A stretch of DNA of 39,314 nt from a virus. The DNA is taken from the IMG/VR virus record IMGVR_UViG_3300023180_000146, positions 1-39,314 of that record; one strand, written 5' to 3'. This document shows positions 30,070 through 38,127 of the stretch, piece by piece. The notes beneath the pieces were generated by a model. It was given only the letters and a program-made list of their open reading frames with translations. It made no database searches and was not told the DNA's origin. The translations under genes were made by a program, and so were the position numbers. Within the stretch, counting starts at the first letter, position 1, and each line of letters starts with the position of its first letter.

Positions 30070-31272
30070 TTATCCTAGTAACTTCTTGCCTGTCGCTTCT
30101 TTTGACGTATAGTCCAATAAGAAGTGAGTTGGTGCTATCCCTCCCTGTTTATTTCTTATATTTAGTTTAAAATCAAAGTACGCATTTGAGAACTTCATAT
30201 CAATACGTTTTGCTGTACCGTTTGTGATACCACCATAATATAAAGTAAACTTAGATGCATTGATATTCGCATACTTTTTATTTTGTTCTGTTCCTACCCA
30301 CCAACAATATGCTTTACCGCCGCCTTGTCCATGAACCATCCAGTAGTTTGCGCCGATAGCAGACATGAGTAGATTTGTTAGAAGTGGTTTGTCAACAGCG
30401 GAAGTCACATCAACCACATGAGGCGTTGCCGCTTTCTGTCCAGTTCCATATAGATTAAATACTGCACAGAATGTTGCATTATCAATACCAAGTGCTTTGA
30501 GTAATTGCTTACCCATATCGTTTGTAATCATTCCTGCTTTTACTTCTGCTTCAGTGAATGGTTTACCAGCACCTTTTACACCAGTATTAACAAATGTCAA
30601 TGTGCTTGAAAACTTTGCTGATAGATAACTCTCAGTTCTATCAGAATGAAAGACTGTGATATCAGTCAACTTTTTACCAACGTCTGCAGGATTACCTGGT
30701 CCGATTGCGACTTTACCATTCATCATAACGAATGGACGACTTTCGTTAGCACCGCCCATCTGCTTAATTTCTTTTACTGGTGAACGGTTCTGCTTACACA
30801 CTGCAGACATTAATTCATGTGCTAGTTTAGCATGTGTGTCTGTGGACTCTTGTATTCCATTCGCGTAATTCACTAGTGAGTTTGCTAAATCACGCTCAAA
30901 CTTCAGTCCTTTATTTTCTTTCTTTCCACCTGCAGGTTGACCACCAAACTCTTCAGTCTTAGTCATCTTACCAATACCAATGATAGTAGTTCTCTCTTGT
31001 CCGGTATATTTACCTTTAAGTTCTACTTTTTGTCCAGCAGTATTATCTTTGAAACTTGCAATCTCTCTAGCAAGTTCATCTGCCAGACTTGGCATCGAAC
31101 TAGGTGTTCGTAGGGTTTCTTTACCATTGATAATGATACCATCTAATTCGAAAGTACCATCTGGTGTATGAATAGTGTTTGAGCGACCATTCAACAGAAA
31201 AAGTTTTTCCATCAATATCTGTGGTCGCTCAATACCATATTTTGTAAACTCACCTAGTGGGAGTAATGACAT
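30070..31272 (-). CDS. Unknown 400-residue protein, nuclease-like features
   Basis: A 400-residue protein I do not recognise. Residues about 130-235 contain GLKFERDLANSLVNYANG, then a conserved-looking KLTDITVFHSDRTESYLSAKFSS, a spacing (E ... D ... S-x-K) that resembles a PD-(D/E)XK nuclease core. The C-terminal half has TAKRIDMKFSNAYFDFKLNIRNKQGGIAPTHFLLDY, beta-rich and basic. It lies between a SprT-like protease and the ligase-like gene, so a DNA-processing role is a reasonable guess, not shown. Confidence 0.6.
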   Translation of the reverse strand: MSLLPLGEFTKYGIERPQILMEKLFLLNGRSNTIHTPDGTFELDGIIINGKETLRTPSSMPSLADELAREIASFKDNTAGQKVELKGKYTGQERTTIIGIGKMTKTEEFGGQPAGGKKENKGLKFERDLANSLVNYANGIQESTDTHAKLAHELMSAVCKQNRSPVKEIKQMGGANESRPFVMMNGKVAIGPGNPADVGKKLTDITVFHSDRTESYLSAKFSSTLTFVNTGVKGAGKPFTEAEVKAGMITNDMGKQLLKALGIDNATFCAVFNLYGTGQKAATPHVVDVTSAVDKPLLTNLLMSAIGANYWMVHGQGGGKAYCWWVGTEQNKKYANINASKFTLYYGGITNGTAKRIDMKFSNAYFDFKLNIRNKQGGIAPTHFLLDYTSKEATGKKLLG

Positions 31273-31685
31273 TAAAAGATTCCTTTATTCCAACATGCTT
31301 TTGCAAGTGATGCTTGCATTGCGTATGCTTCTTTTTCCCAAGGTAGGTCATAATACTTCGTATCTGAAGCAACTGGTCTTTTCTTCCAAACCATCTGACC
31401 TTCTTTCATTTCATTTCGAACATACTGCTTGACATGCACCATCTCATGACAGATAGTCATAACAAGTTCTTTTATGTTAAGGTCTCTTGATATTTCTAAT
31501 TGATACTCACGATTGTTATCTAGCATCATGCAGTAACCTACTGCATCATCGGTCATTTTACTGAACTTGACTTCAATTTCAATATTACGCAATCTAGGTA
31601 GTAGTTTTTGCAACATGAAATGCACGACATTATAAGCAATATCGCGCTTCGTTTTATTACTACCGACTACATCTACTACTAACAT
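31272..31685 (-). CDS. SprT-like zinc metalloprotease
   Basis: A 137-residue protein with the zincin motif H80-E-M-V-H84 (ICHEMVHVKQYV) after a helix and beta strands, as in the SprT/Spartan family, but without a C-terminal zinc ribbon. Spartan-type proteases degrade proteins cross-linked or bound to DNA. In this phage it is expressed with replication genes, which suits removal of DNA-bound proteins. A perfect -35/-10 promoter lies 27 bp upstream, and GAGAGG precedes the ATG. Confidence 0.82.
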   Translation of the reverse strand: MLVVDVVGSNKTKRDIAYNVVHFMLQKLLPRLRNIEIEVKFSKMTDDAVGYCMMLDNNREYQLEISRDLNIKELVMTICHEMVHVKQYVRNEMKEGQMVWKKRPVASDTKYYDLPWEKEAYAMQASLAKACWNKGIF

Positions 31686-31711
31686 ACAACCTCTCTTCTC
31701 AATATAGTTAT

Positions 31712-31740
31712 ATAATACTATACAAATTGGTACTTGTCAA
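31712..31740 (-). promoter_or_regulatory. Sigma-70-like promoter
   Basis: -35 TTGACA (31740-31735), 17-bp spacer, -10 TATTAT (31717-31712). The -35 lies in the palindrome TACTTGACAAGTA. It would give a leader of about 20 bases with GAGAGG before the SprT-like ATG. Confidence 0.82.
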
Positions 31741-31747
31741 GTAGTAT

Positions 31748-31975
31748 TTATGCTTTTTTAAAGAAAGTGTTTCTCATAAATGAAGGAATCTGCCAGTCTT
31801 CGAACCCTGTTCCTGTGTTTAGAATATCACATTTATGCTTTGCTTCAATTCTTTCAGGACTGACTTCAATAATATCATCGTATTTGGTATCATGAATACA
31901 CCAAATATTTCTACTACCATCAAACTCAATCTTAAATCTTGAATGTCGAGAAGTCTTTATACTTTTGCTTTTCAT
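31748..31975 (-). CDS. Hypothetical protein, 75 residues
   Basis: A small basic protein (MKSKSIKTSRHSRFKIEFDG...). The segment RNIWCIHDTKYDDIIEVSPERIEAKHKCDILN is mixed alpha/beta with two Cys. AAAGGA lies about 7 bases before the ATG, and it overlaps the helicase gene by 44 bases, so it is probably co-expressed with gp41. No family recognised. Confidence 0.6.
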   Translation of the reverse strand: MKSKSIKTSRHSRFKIEFDGSRNIWCIHDTKYDDIIEVSPERIEAKHKCDILNTGTGFEDWQIPSFMRNTFFKKA

Positions 31976-33365
31976 TGCGTTGTTCCTTTAGTTTATCAAA
32001 TCCATTAGTTTCTACTACTTGTACCCCTTGTGGTACGTTTTTGGGTACCATGTTCTCTACAAGTTCTTCTTGTGCAGAGTCCTCTACATCATACAACTGC
32101 ATTTTTGCTCTGTCGATACCCAATACAAAACGCTTGTATTTTGTAGGGTCGTTGTATCGATTTTTCAACTGCTTCACTAGAACTTGATTATGCTGTTCTA
32201 GTTCTTCATTTGATATCAGTGCAAACATGAAATCACATGTTGCTGGTAGTCCAAAACTTTCTGAAGTGTCTTCTAGTCCAATATCGGTACTAGAGAACCC
32301 TTGTCTCGTAGTCTGTGTAGCAGAGATGATAGGAACATTATGCTCTACTGCTAGACCTCGCAATTCTTCTGCGATTGATTTGATAATAGTATAGGAGTTC
32401 TGTGATGCTCCTGCTTTGAAACGCTGAGATGCACAGATGTTGAGATAGTCAATAAAGATAGCATCAGGTTTGAAACTTTTCTTTAGTGCTAGTTCATTTA
32501 TCAGCGCATCAAAATGACCTTTGTGTGCGGTCGCTGTAGGGTATTCTTTGACAATCAATTTGCCGTGTGTTTCTTTTTGTAAAGATGCAATCTTCTTGTC
32601 AAACATACTCTTTGGTAGTTCGCTCAATGTCTGAATATCTAAGTTCAGTAGATTAGCATCAATACGTTCAGCAATACGCTCTTCTGCCATCTCCATAGTG
32701 ATGTAAAGGACATTCTTTCCATGCATCATATAGTTTGCGGCAAGGTGGCACATAAATAAGGATTTTCCAACGCCTGTACCTGCTAGTGCTACATTGAGTG
32801 TTTTGCTTGGTAGACCACCTTTTGTAATCAAGTCAAAGTACTTGAGATTGAAAGGTATCTTTTCTTCTTTTGTGTGATAGAAATCAAATCTCTCATCTGA
32901 TTGTTCAAAATAGTCATGACCAACATTAGGATCAAATGACACAGAGAGAGCATCAGATAGTAGAGAAGGAAGAGCATCTGGTGACCGTTGCTTGTCCTTC
33001 CCCTCTACTATCTGAATGCCTTCTACGATGGCATTGTAGATTGCTTTATCTTTACAGAATTTCTCGGTGATATCAATCAACCAAGAGTTATCTGCAGACT
33101 GCTCATTGAGACTATTTATTAGTTCAACTGCAGATTTAAATTCAGGTTCAGGAACATTGTGTGCTTCATTAAGAGAAATAATGATTTGTTCTGTAGTAGG
33201 TAGTTTATTATATTTGGTAATTGCATTGTATATCTCTGCAAATACCAGTTTCTCTGAACTATCATGAAAATATTCAGGACGCAAAAACGGCATAACTTTT
33301 CTTACGAATTCTTCATTCAGTAATAGGTTAGATAATATTGTTGTTTCAATCCGTGCCGTTTGCAT
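31932..33365 (-). CDS. 41: Replicative DNA helicase (T4 gp41-like, DnaB family)
   Basis: A 477-residue hexameric helicase. Its N-terminal helical domain (about 1-150) is followed by the RecA-like ATPase: Walker A ALAGTGVGKS (K201), Walker B PDAIFIDYLNI (about residue 300), then IISATQTTRQ as in DnaB motif 3 and an arginine-finger-like LKNRYNDP. The length matches T4 gp41 (475). It unwinds DNA 5' to 3' ahead of the fork and works with the gp61-like primase at 17411-18412. It begins 20 bases inside the upstream small gene. Confidence 0.95.
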   Translation of the reverse strand: MQTARIETTILSNLLLNEEFVRKVMPFLRPEYFHDSSEKLVFAEIYNAITKYNKLPTTEQIIISLNEAHNVPEPEFKSAVELINSLNEQSADNSWLIDITEKFCKDKAIYNAIVEGIQIVEGKDKQRSPDALPSLLSDALSVSFDPNVGHDYFEQSDERFDFYHTKEEKIPFNLKYFDLITKGGLPSKTLNVALAGTGVGKSLFMCHLAANYMMHGKNVLYITMEMAEERIAERIDANLLNLDIQTLSELPKSMFDKKIASLQKETHGKLIVKEYPTATAHKGHFDALINELALKKSFKPDAIFIDYLNICASQRFKAGASQNSYTIIKSIAEELRGLAVEHNVPIISATQTTRQGFSSTDIGLEDTSESFGLPATCDFMFALISNEELEQHNQVLVKQLKNRYNDPTKYKRFVLGIDRAKMQLYDVEDSAQEELVENMVPKNVPQGVQVVETNGFDKLKEQRNEKQKYKDFSTFKI

Positions 33366-33627
33366 ATACTAATTCACCTGCTTCTATTTGTTTTTCCATT
33401 TGGTCGACAATGATATCACCTATGATACTGGTGATATCATTTTCAATTTCAATCGACTTTTTATTCTCAAGTATCTCGTACTTAAATCGCATTGCTCTAT
33501 GACCTGTCTCATCAGGTCTACTAAACTGAATACGACCGACTTGATACACGATACCTGCATACTTACCTTCATCGATACGAGTGGCGATGAAAGTCTCTTT
33601 TTTAACGTGACTATACTTCACCACCAT
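33346..33627 (-). CDS. Small conserved protein between uvsX and gp41
   Basis: A 93-residue protein. The ATG at 33627 is chosen because AAGGAG lies 10 bases upstream; it overlaps uvsX by 17 bases. The sequence ([27 protein letters not shown]) is beta-rich at the start and helical at the end. The position matches T4 gene 40, but I cannot confirm homology. It is probably part of the recombination or replication unit. Confidence 0.65.
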   Translation of the reverse strand: MVVKYSHVKKETFIATRIDEGKYAGIVYQVGRIQFSRPDETGHRAMRFKYEILENKKSIEIENDITSIIGDIIVDQMEKQIEAGELVYANGTD

Positions 33628-34633
33628 ATGTAAACTTCTCCTTAGCAAATGCGTCTAGTTTTTGCATCACTTCTTCAGTGAAATACTTTTCTGGATCAGA
33701 TAAGATTTGCTTACCATATAGTTTAGCACCATCAGGTAATTCAATACGAGTTGCAACTTTCTTAAAGATACCTGCTTCTTCTGCAAGTTCAAGTAGACCA
33801 TACCAACGACTTAGACCACCTTTGTATTTCAGTGATACATCAACCATAGAGTTTTCTTTAGTCAATCGTGACTTGTTCAGTTTACAGTGAATGATGTTAC
33901 CTACAACTTCTGTTCCTTCTTTGTCTTTTTTCTTAGACAAGAACACAATAGTTGATGCGGCGTATTGAAGACCTGACCCACCGCCCATAACTTTCTGAGG
34001 AAACATAGTACCCATCTGGTCATAAGTGTGATTAGTGACAACCATAGGTACTTTTGCTTTACCTAGTTTTAGCGTCAATACTCTGAATGCCGCTTTGACT
34101 AGTTGTGACCTAGTCATATCTCTTGTCTCTTTACCATCTGCGGTATCTTCGATTTCTTTCGTTGTCGATAGCATACCAAGACTATCAAGTACAAACATCA
34201 GAGGTTGTCTATCTTCTTCTTTCTGCTCAAGATACTTGTCAGCAATACGAATTGCTTCAGTTCTAAACTCTTGCACAGTTGTAACAGGCATCATTACAAT
34301 ACGATTACCATCGATGCCTCGCTCTTCAATCATATCTTTTGTCAATGCACTCTCAGTCTCAAAGTAAACTACTCCAGCATCTGGATTAGCATCTAAGAAA
34401 CTTTTACACAGACCGAGAGCAAAGAAGGTTTTTCCAGTTGCGGATTCCCCTGCGATTGCTGTAATCTTGTTAGCAGGTAAACCACCGTAGATGCTACCAC
34501 TTAACAGTGCATTGAAGATATAAGAACCACTGTCAATAAAAGTAGAAACATCACCTGCTTCTACGCCATCTGCGACAACGCCAGCAAACTCGTTCTTACT
34601 CTCTTTGACAATATCTTTTAAAAAACTATTCAT
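33611..34633 (-). CDS. uvsX: RecA-like recombinase UvsX
   Basis: A 340-residue strand-exchange protein. Walker A is GESATGKTF (residues 62-70), Walker [11 protein letters not shown] (about residue 150), and [13 protein letters not shown] with the following basic segment resembles the DNA-binding loop region. The length is that of T4 UvsX (391) minus a shorter tail. It catalyses strand invasion for recombination-dependent replication and repair. The promoter at 34657-34685 precedes it with a normal leader and AGGAG. Confidence 0.96.
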   Translation of the reverse strand: MNSFLKDIVKESKNEFAGVVADGVEAGDVSTFIDSGSYIFNALLSGSIYGGLPANKITAIAGESATGKTFFALGLCKSFLDANPDAGVVYFETESALTKDMIEERGIDGNRIVMMPVTTVQEFRTEAIRIADKYLEQKEEDRQPLMFVLDSLGMLSTTKEIEDTADGKETRDMTRSQLVKAAFRVLTLKLGKAKVPMVVTNHTYDQMGTMFPQKVMGGGSGLQYAASTIVFLSKKKDKEGTEVVGNIIHCKLNKSRLTKENSMVDVSLKYKGGLSRWYGLLELAEEAGIFKKVATRIELPDGAKLYGKQILSDPEKYFTEEVMQKLDAFAKEKFTYGGEV

Positions 34634-34656
34634 AATATCTCCTATAATTAATATTC

Positions 34657-34685
34657 ACTATACTACAGTTTACATTGAATGTCAA
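34657..34685 (-). promoter_or_regulatory. Sigma-70-like promoter for uvsX operon
   Basis: -35 TTGACA (34685-34680), 17-bp spacer, -10 TATAGT (34662-34657). The bases around the -10 form an imperfect dyad. The leader is about 17-20 bases with AGGAG before the uvsX ATG. Confidence 0.82.
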
Positions 34686-34909
34686 GGTAATTTATCATAA
34701 GGATGGGCAGGACTGATATATTTGTGTATCATCTCAATTTCATCATGATATTCTGCAATTATCTTTAGTTCTTTTTCAATTTCTTCTAGTATATCACCAT
34801 GCTCACCAATTCCTACTGCGTTACGCATGAGAATTTTTACATTCATAGCATGTTTGTCAATATGACCTTGAGCATGAGTAATAAGTGCATTTTTGATTTC
34901 TTCTTCCAT
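34682..34909 (-). CDS. Small conserved protein between gp43 and uvsX
   Basis: A 75-residue helical protein (ITHAQGHIDKHAMNVKILMRNAVGIGEHGDILEEIEKELKIIAEYHDEIEMI) resembling a small conserved protein next to DNA polymerase or uvsX in marine T4-like phages. The GIGEHGDI segment is characteristic. The function is unknown. AGGAG precedes the ATG; its stop codon lies inside the uvsX promoter -35. Confidence 0.7.
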   Translation of the reverse strand: MEEEIKNALITHAQGHIDKHAMNVKILMRNAVGIGEHGDILEEIEKELKIIAEYHDEIEMIHKYISPAHPYDKLP

Positions 34910-34918
34910 ATCTATCTC

Positions 34919-37450
34919 CTATCCAAAAAAATCTTCTAATGTTGCAATCTTTTCTAACTGCCAATTGATACTCTCTGCAATAAATCGTAGAGGTTCTAAA
35001 AATGCTTTCGTAAATTGCATCTCATAGTCAATATACTTATGCATGTCAAACTCTTCGGGAAGAGTTGCTAGAAAAGAAATAATGTTTTCGCCAATAGGGT
35101 TTGGCATCTTACAGTGAATGAACTTGATTTTTTCACCATCTTTAATTTGAGGATAACGATTAGTTATCTTCTTATTGCGTACAAGTTCATTATACATCAG
35201 CGCACCACGAACATGCATGGGCGTACCTTTCGTATAGATTTTGATATCAGACTTGTACTTTTCAACACCATTCACCGAGCGAGGAAAAGCAATCTCTTCT
35301 GGCGGTAGTGAGTTGAATTCTGTTCTTGCATTCTCAATGAATTCTAGAAGGTCATCATTCGAACCATTCACAATAACTTTGATAGCATCTTTCAACATCA
35401 CACGCACAGGTGCAGGCGTTGAAGACTTGACAACCTCTAACCCCATAATCTTGAGTTTTGGTTCATCATACTGCACACCTTCAGAATTGTGTACATTCAA
35501 AACGTATCGTTTCTTTGCAGTCCAGATGCCTCTGTCAGCGATTACTTCACGCTTCATGAACATCTTCTGCTCATATGCATTCATATAGTCAGCAAGGTCT
35601 TTATAACTCTTATCAATAAAAGGTTCAAGTTTCTCGTTAGCAACTCGGTCAAGAAACTTAACAATTCGCTCTTTCGATACACCACCCTCGTCTTTCGATA
35701 AGTGGACTCTCTCGCCAAACACTTGACTAACAAGTCCGCTAAGATTAAGGTAAACCGAATCCGTATCGCTTGCAATGACATAATTTTCTCCATCAGTCTT
35801 TAGTAGTTTGTTAAAGTATTTATTCAGTGCTTCTTCAATCCATCGAATAGACAACTGACCAGAGAGTGTGATGCCCTCTGCTTGTCGAATGTCAAAGTAT
35901 CTAAAGTACTGATTACCTAACGCACCATAAGCAGAGTTTAGTGCAATCTTCTTTGCAAGTTGAATGTTGCCATATCTTGCAATATCTCTCTGCAAGTCAG
36001 ATTTCTTTGTAATCTCATATTCTTGCTCTGCTTCAAGCATCTTCTTCTTATAGAACTTTCTACTCTCATAGAGTTCTTCCATCATAGCAGGTAGAAACCC
36101 TTGAAAGTCTGTTCTGAAACATTGACCATTTGCCGACATACAAAGATTGTTTTCTTTCAAGTGAGAAGTGTCGAGTTTCTTTGCTAGAAGTTCATCTACA
36201 CTACATTGTACTCTCTCATCAACAATAGTATCAGGTGAAATGTTATACTGCATAATCAAGTGAGGATACAGAGAGTTCAAATCAAAAGAAACAACCCAAT
36301 CATGCTGACCGATAGTAGGGTCTTTCACATATGCACCAGCATATGCTTCATTCTTGTAGTTCATTTTCTTTGGCGGAATGACAATACCTTTCTTACGCAA
36401 AGTATTATAGATGAGCATATCCCAACAACGAACCTGCGAGAATACATCTTCATAGTTTACGCGAAAGTCATACGCCATCGTCAACTGCAAGTCAATCAAA
36501 CCAAGTTTGTCTTCTAATTGTGCAACAAGTTCAACGTCACGAATGTTGTAGTCAACAAACTTATCCCAGTCTTGTTCATAGAAGTCTTTGAAGTTTTGAT
36601 ACTCAGAGTGGTCAAGTTTCTCAGAACCAAGTTCAACATTTGCAATATGTGCAAGTGCAAAACTCTCATAACCAATACCACGATACTTGCGAAACAGTTC
36701 TAGATAGTCAATGCCAGCAATACCAAAAATATCATAGTATTGTTGCTCTCTACCTTGAATAGTAATCTTACCACCTTTGACAATCTTCCAGGGAGAGATA
36801 AGACGAACTTTCTCTTCACCGAGAAGTCTTTCGATGCGATTGACAATGTATGGAATATCAAAGAAGCGAGTGTTCCAACCAGTGATAACATCAGGTTTAT
36901 AATCATTTAGAAACGCGATGAAGTCACTCAACATAGTTCGCTCATCAGTGAAAGTTCGATAGTCTACATCTCTATTGCTACCGTGATATTCTTTGAGACC
37001 CCATGTAGTCAACTTCTTAGTCAGACTATCTCGCACAGTGATGAGCAAGATTTGTTCATTAGCAGTTTGAATGTTTGGGAAACCATACTCTGTAGAAGTC
37101 TCAATGTCGAGTGACAGAATAGAGATTTGATTAGTGTCAAAGTCAATCTCATCTTTATCTACAAAGTTGTCAGATATCCACTGATAGAGATATTGCGTCT
37201 GACCATAGATTTTGAAGTTCTCAACATCTCTGTACTGGTCAAGAAACTCTCTTGCTTCTTTGACACCGCCAGGTTTGAATTCATCGACATACTCACCCTC
37301 AATAGTCTTGTACTTTGTGGGTTTGTTTGCTTTTAAGAATAGTGTGGGTGAAAAGTCTTTATGTCTTTGCATAACACGTTGACCATCATGACCTACACCA
37401 CGAACTAGAATGTTGTTACCCCATTGCTGGACGTTTGTATAGAACTTCAA
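34919..37450 (-). CDS. 43: DNA polymerase, family B (T4 gp43-like), TTG start
   Basis: An 843-residue polymerase with proofreading. Exonuclease motifs: D115/E117 in LSLDIETST, GWNTRFFDIP (N193, D198) and YNIRDVE (D305). Polymerase motifs: DLNSLYPHLIM (A, from residue 390), KIALNSAYGALGNQ (B, near 501) and IASDTDSVY (C, D562/D564). The N-terminus FYTNVQQWGNNILVRGV aligns with T4 gp43. The only in-frame start after upstream stops is TTG at 37450, with GAGG 7 bases before it. Its promoter carries a palindrome over the -10 (37473-37500). Confidence 0.97.
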   Translation of the reverse strand: MKFYTNVQQWGNNILVRGVGHDGQRVMQRHKDFSPTLFLKANKPTKYKTIEGEYVDEFKPGGVKEAREFLDQYRDVENFKIYGQTQYLYQWISDNFVDKDEIDFDTNQISILSLDIETSTEYGFPNIQTANEQILLITVRDSLTKKLTTWGLKEYHGSNRDVDYRTFTDERTMLSDFIAFLNDYKPDVITGWNTRFFDIPYIVNRIERLLGEEKVRLISPWKIVKGGKITIQGREQQYYDIFGIAGIDYLELFRKYRGIGYESFALAHIANVELGSEKLDHSEYQNFKDFYEQDWDKFVDYNIRDVELVAQLEDKLGLIDLQLTMAYDFRVNYEDVFSQVRCWDMLIYNTLRKKGIVIPPKKMNYKNEAYAGAYVKDPTIGQHDWVVSFDLNSLYPHLIMQYNISPDTIVDERVQCSVDELLAKKLDTSHLKENNLCMSANGQCFRTDFQGFLPAMMEELYESRKFYKKKMLEAEQEYEITKKSDLQRDIARYGNIQLAKKIALNSAYGALGNQYFRYFDIRQAEGITLSGQLSIRWIEEALNKYFNKLLKTDGENYVIASDTDSVYLNLSGLVSQVFGERVHLSKDEGGVSKERIVKFLDRVANEKLEPFIDKSYKDLADYMNAYEQKMFMKREVIADRGIWTAKKRYVLNVHNSEGVQYDEPKLKIMGLEVVKSSTPAPVRVMLKDAIKVIVNGSNDDLLEFIENARTEFNSLPPEEIAFPRSVNGVEKYKSDIKIYTKGTPMHVRGALMYNELVRNKKITNRYPQIKDGEKIKFIHCKMPNPIGENIISFLATLPEEFDMHKYIDYEMQFTKAFLEPLRFIAESINWQLEKIATLEDFFG

Positions 37451-37472
37451 TATATTGCCTCATCATTTATCA

Positions 37473-37508
37473 TCACACTATTATGCGCCATAATGTGTGA
37501 TTTGTCAA
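37473..37508 (-). promoter_or_regulatory. DNA polymerase promoter with palindromic operator
   Basis: -35 TTGACA (37508-37503), 17-bp spacer, -10 CATAAT (37485-37480). A 28-bp imperfect palindrome (37473-37500) with 12 paired positions and one bulge covers most of the spacer, the -10 and the start region: TCACAC, ATTATG, GCG, CATAAT, GTGTGA on the minus strand with one extra A. Because transcription starts at its edge, it is more likely a DNA operator than an RNA hairpin. Confidence 0.78.
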
Positions 37509-37534
37509 CAGTTTTATGCGCGTAAAAGTGTCTT

Positions 37535-37852
37535 TTACCCCTTTAGAAATGCACTGGTATCAAGTTTCTTATTAGGAATAACAAGTCCACTACCAAAGTT
37601 TTGATTATAACTATTGAGAAGTTCTGTTGTTGGTTCTGCAATATACATTACGCTAGGTTTAGAAACTGCAATTGGTTTATCTGTGAAAGAGTCCCAAGGA
37701 CCCATCTGAACTTGAACTTGATTTCCTTGTCCAGGAGCAAGCATAACAATAGCAGGTTTTTCTACTGTGATTGTATCCTCATCTTCACCCGTTACTTTGG
37801 CGATAATTTGTTCACCATTAATCATTTTAATTAGAGTTACATCACTCATCAT
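37535..37852 (-). CDS. Small LSm/SH3-like phage protein
   Basis: A 105-residue protein. SDVTLIKMINGEQIIAKVTGEDEDTITVEKPAIVML has the strand pattern and GEQIIAKV signature of an LSm-like barrel, followed by a conserved-looking DSFTDKPIAVSKPSVMYIAEPTTELLNSYNQNFG. I associate it with small conserved proteins near gp43 in marine T4-like phages. The ATG at 37852 has AGAGGA 6 bases upstream; an upstream ATG at 37870 lacks a site. It overlaps the coiled-coil gene by 11 bases. A 7-bp hairpin (37522-37538) straddles its stop codon. Confidence 0.72.
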   Translation of the reverse strand: MMSDVTLIKMINGEQIIAKVTGEDEDTITVEKPAIVMLAPGQGNQVQVQMGPWDSFTDKPIAVSKPSVMYIAEPTTELLNSYNQNFGSGLVIPNKKLDTSAFLKG

Positions 37853-38069
37853 TTTTTTCCTCTTCATCAATCAGCACTTTACGCAAAGCACTAATAGAAC
37901 CAACAAGAGAATTTGCTTCTGCTTCAAGTTGAACTTGTGCTTGTTTCATATTGGTGATTTGTTCTTTACGCTTTTGAAGTTGAACTTCATATTCTTCAAT
38001 GGCGTCTTCAATTTTATTCTTTGCTATATTCATTTTTTCAAGTTTCTCAGTTACAGGTTTATTCATCAT
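37842..38069 (-). CDS. Small coiled-coil protein
   Basis: A 75-residue protein, almost wholly coiled coil (KIEDAIEEYEVQLQKRKEQITNMKQAQVQLEAEANSL). TAGGAG precedes two adjacent ATGs. It sits between hsp20 and the LSm-like gene, after a terminator-like hairpin at 38086-38108. The function is unknown; a scaffold or adaptor in replication is possible. Confidence 0.65.
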   Translation of the reverse strand: MMNKPVTEKLEKMNIAKNKIEDAIEEYEVQLQKRKEQITNMKQAQVQLEAEANSLVGSISALRKVLIDEEEKNDE

Positions 38070-38085
38070 ATACTCCTAATATAAA

Positions 38086-38108
38086 TGAGCAGTTTTTACA
38101 CATGCTCA
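38086..38108 (-). terminator. Terminator-like hairpin after hsp20
   Basis: A 6-bp stem TGAGCA/TGCTCA (38108-38103 with 38091-38086) and an 11-base A-rich loop, followed by TTTAT on the minus strand. It lies 20 bases after the hsp20 stop. It is weak as a rho-independent terminator because the U-tract is short. Confidence 0.45.
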
Positions 38109-38127
38109 GGTGATGCCCTCCGAAGGA

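Noticed and set aside
31795-31815. GGGTTCGAA on the minus strand resembling a tRNA T-loop
   Set aside because: The flanking bases do not pair and no cloverleaf can be drawn; it lies in the coding sequence of a small protein.
37522-37538. Hairpin GTAAAAG-loop-CTTTTAC at the end of the LSm-like gene as a terminator
   Set aside because: No T-run follows on the minus strand and the stem is mostly A-T pairs; the stop codon overlaps it, so it may be incidental.
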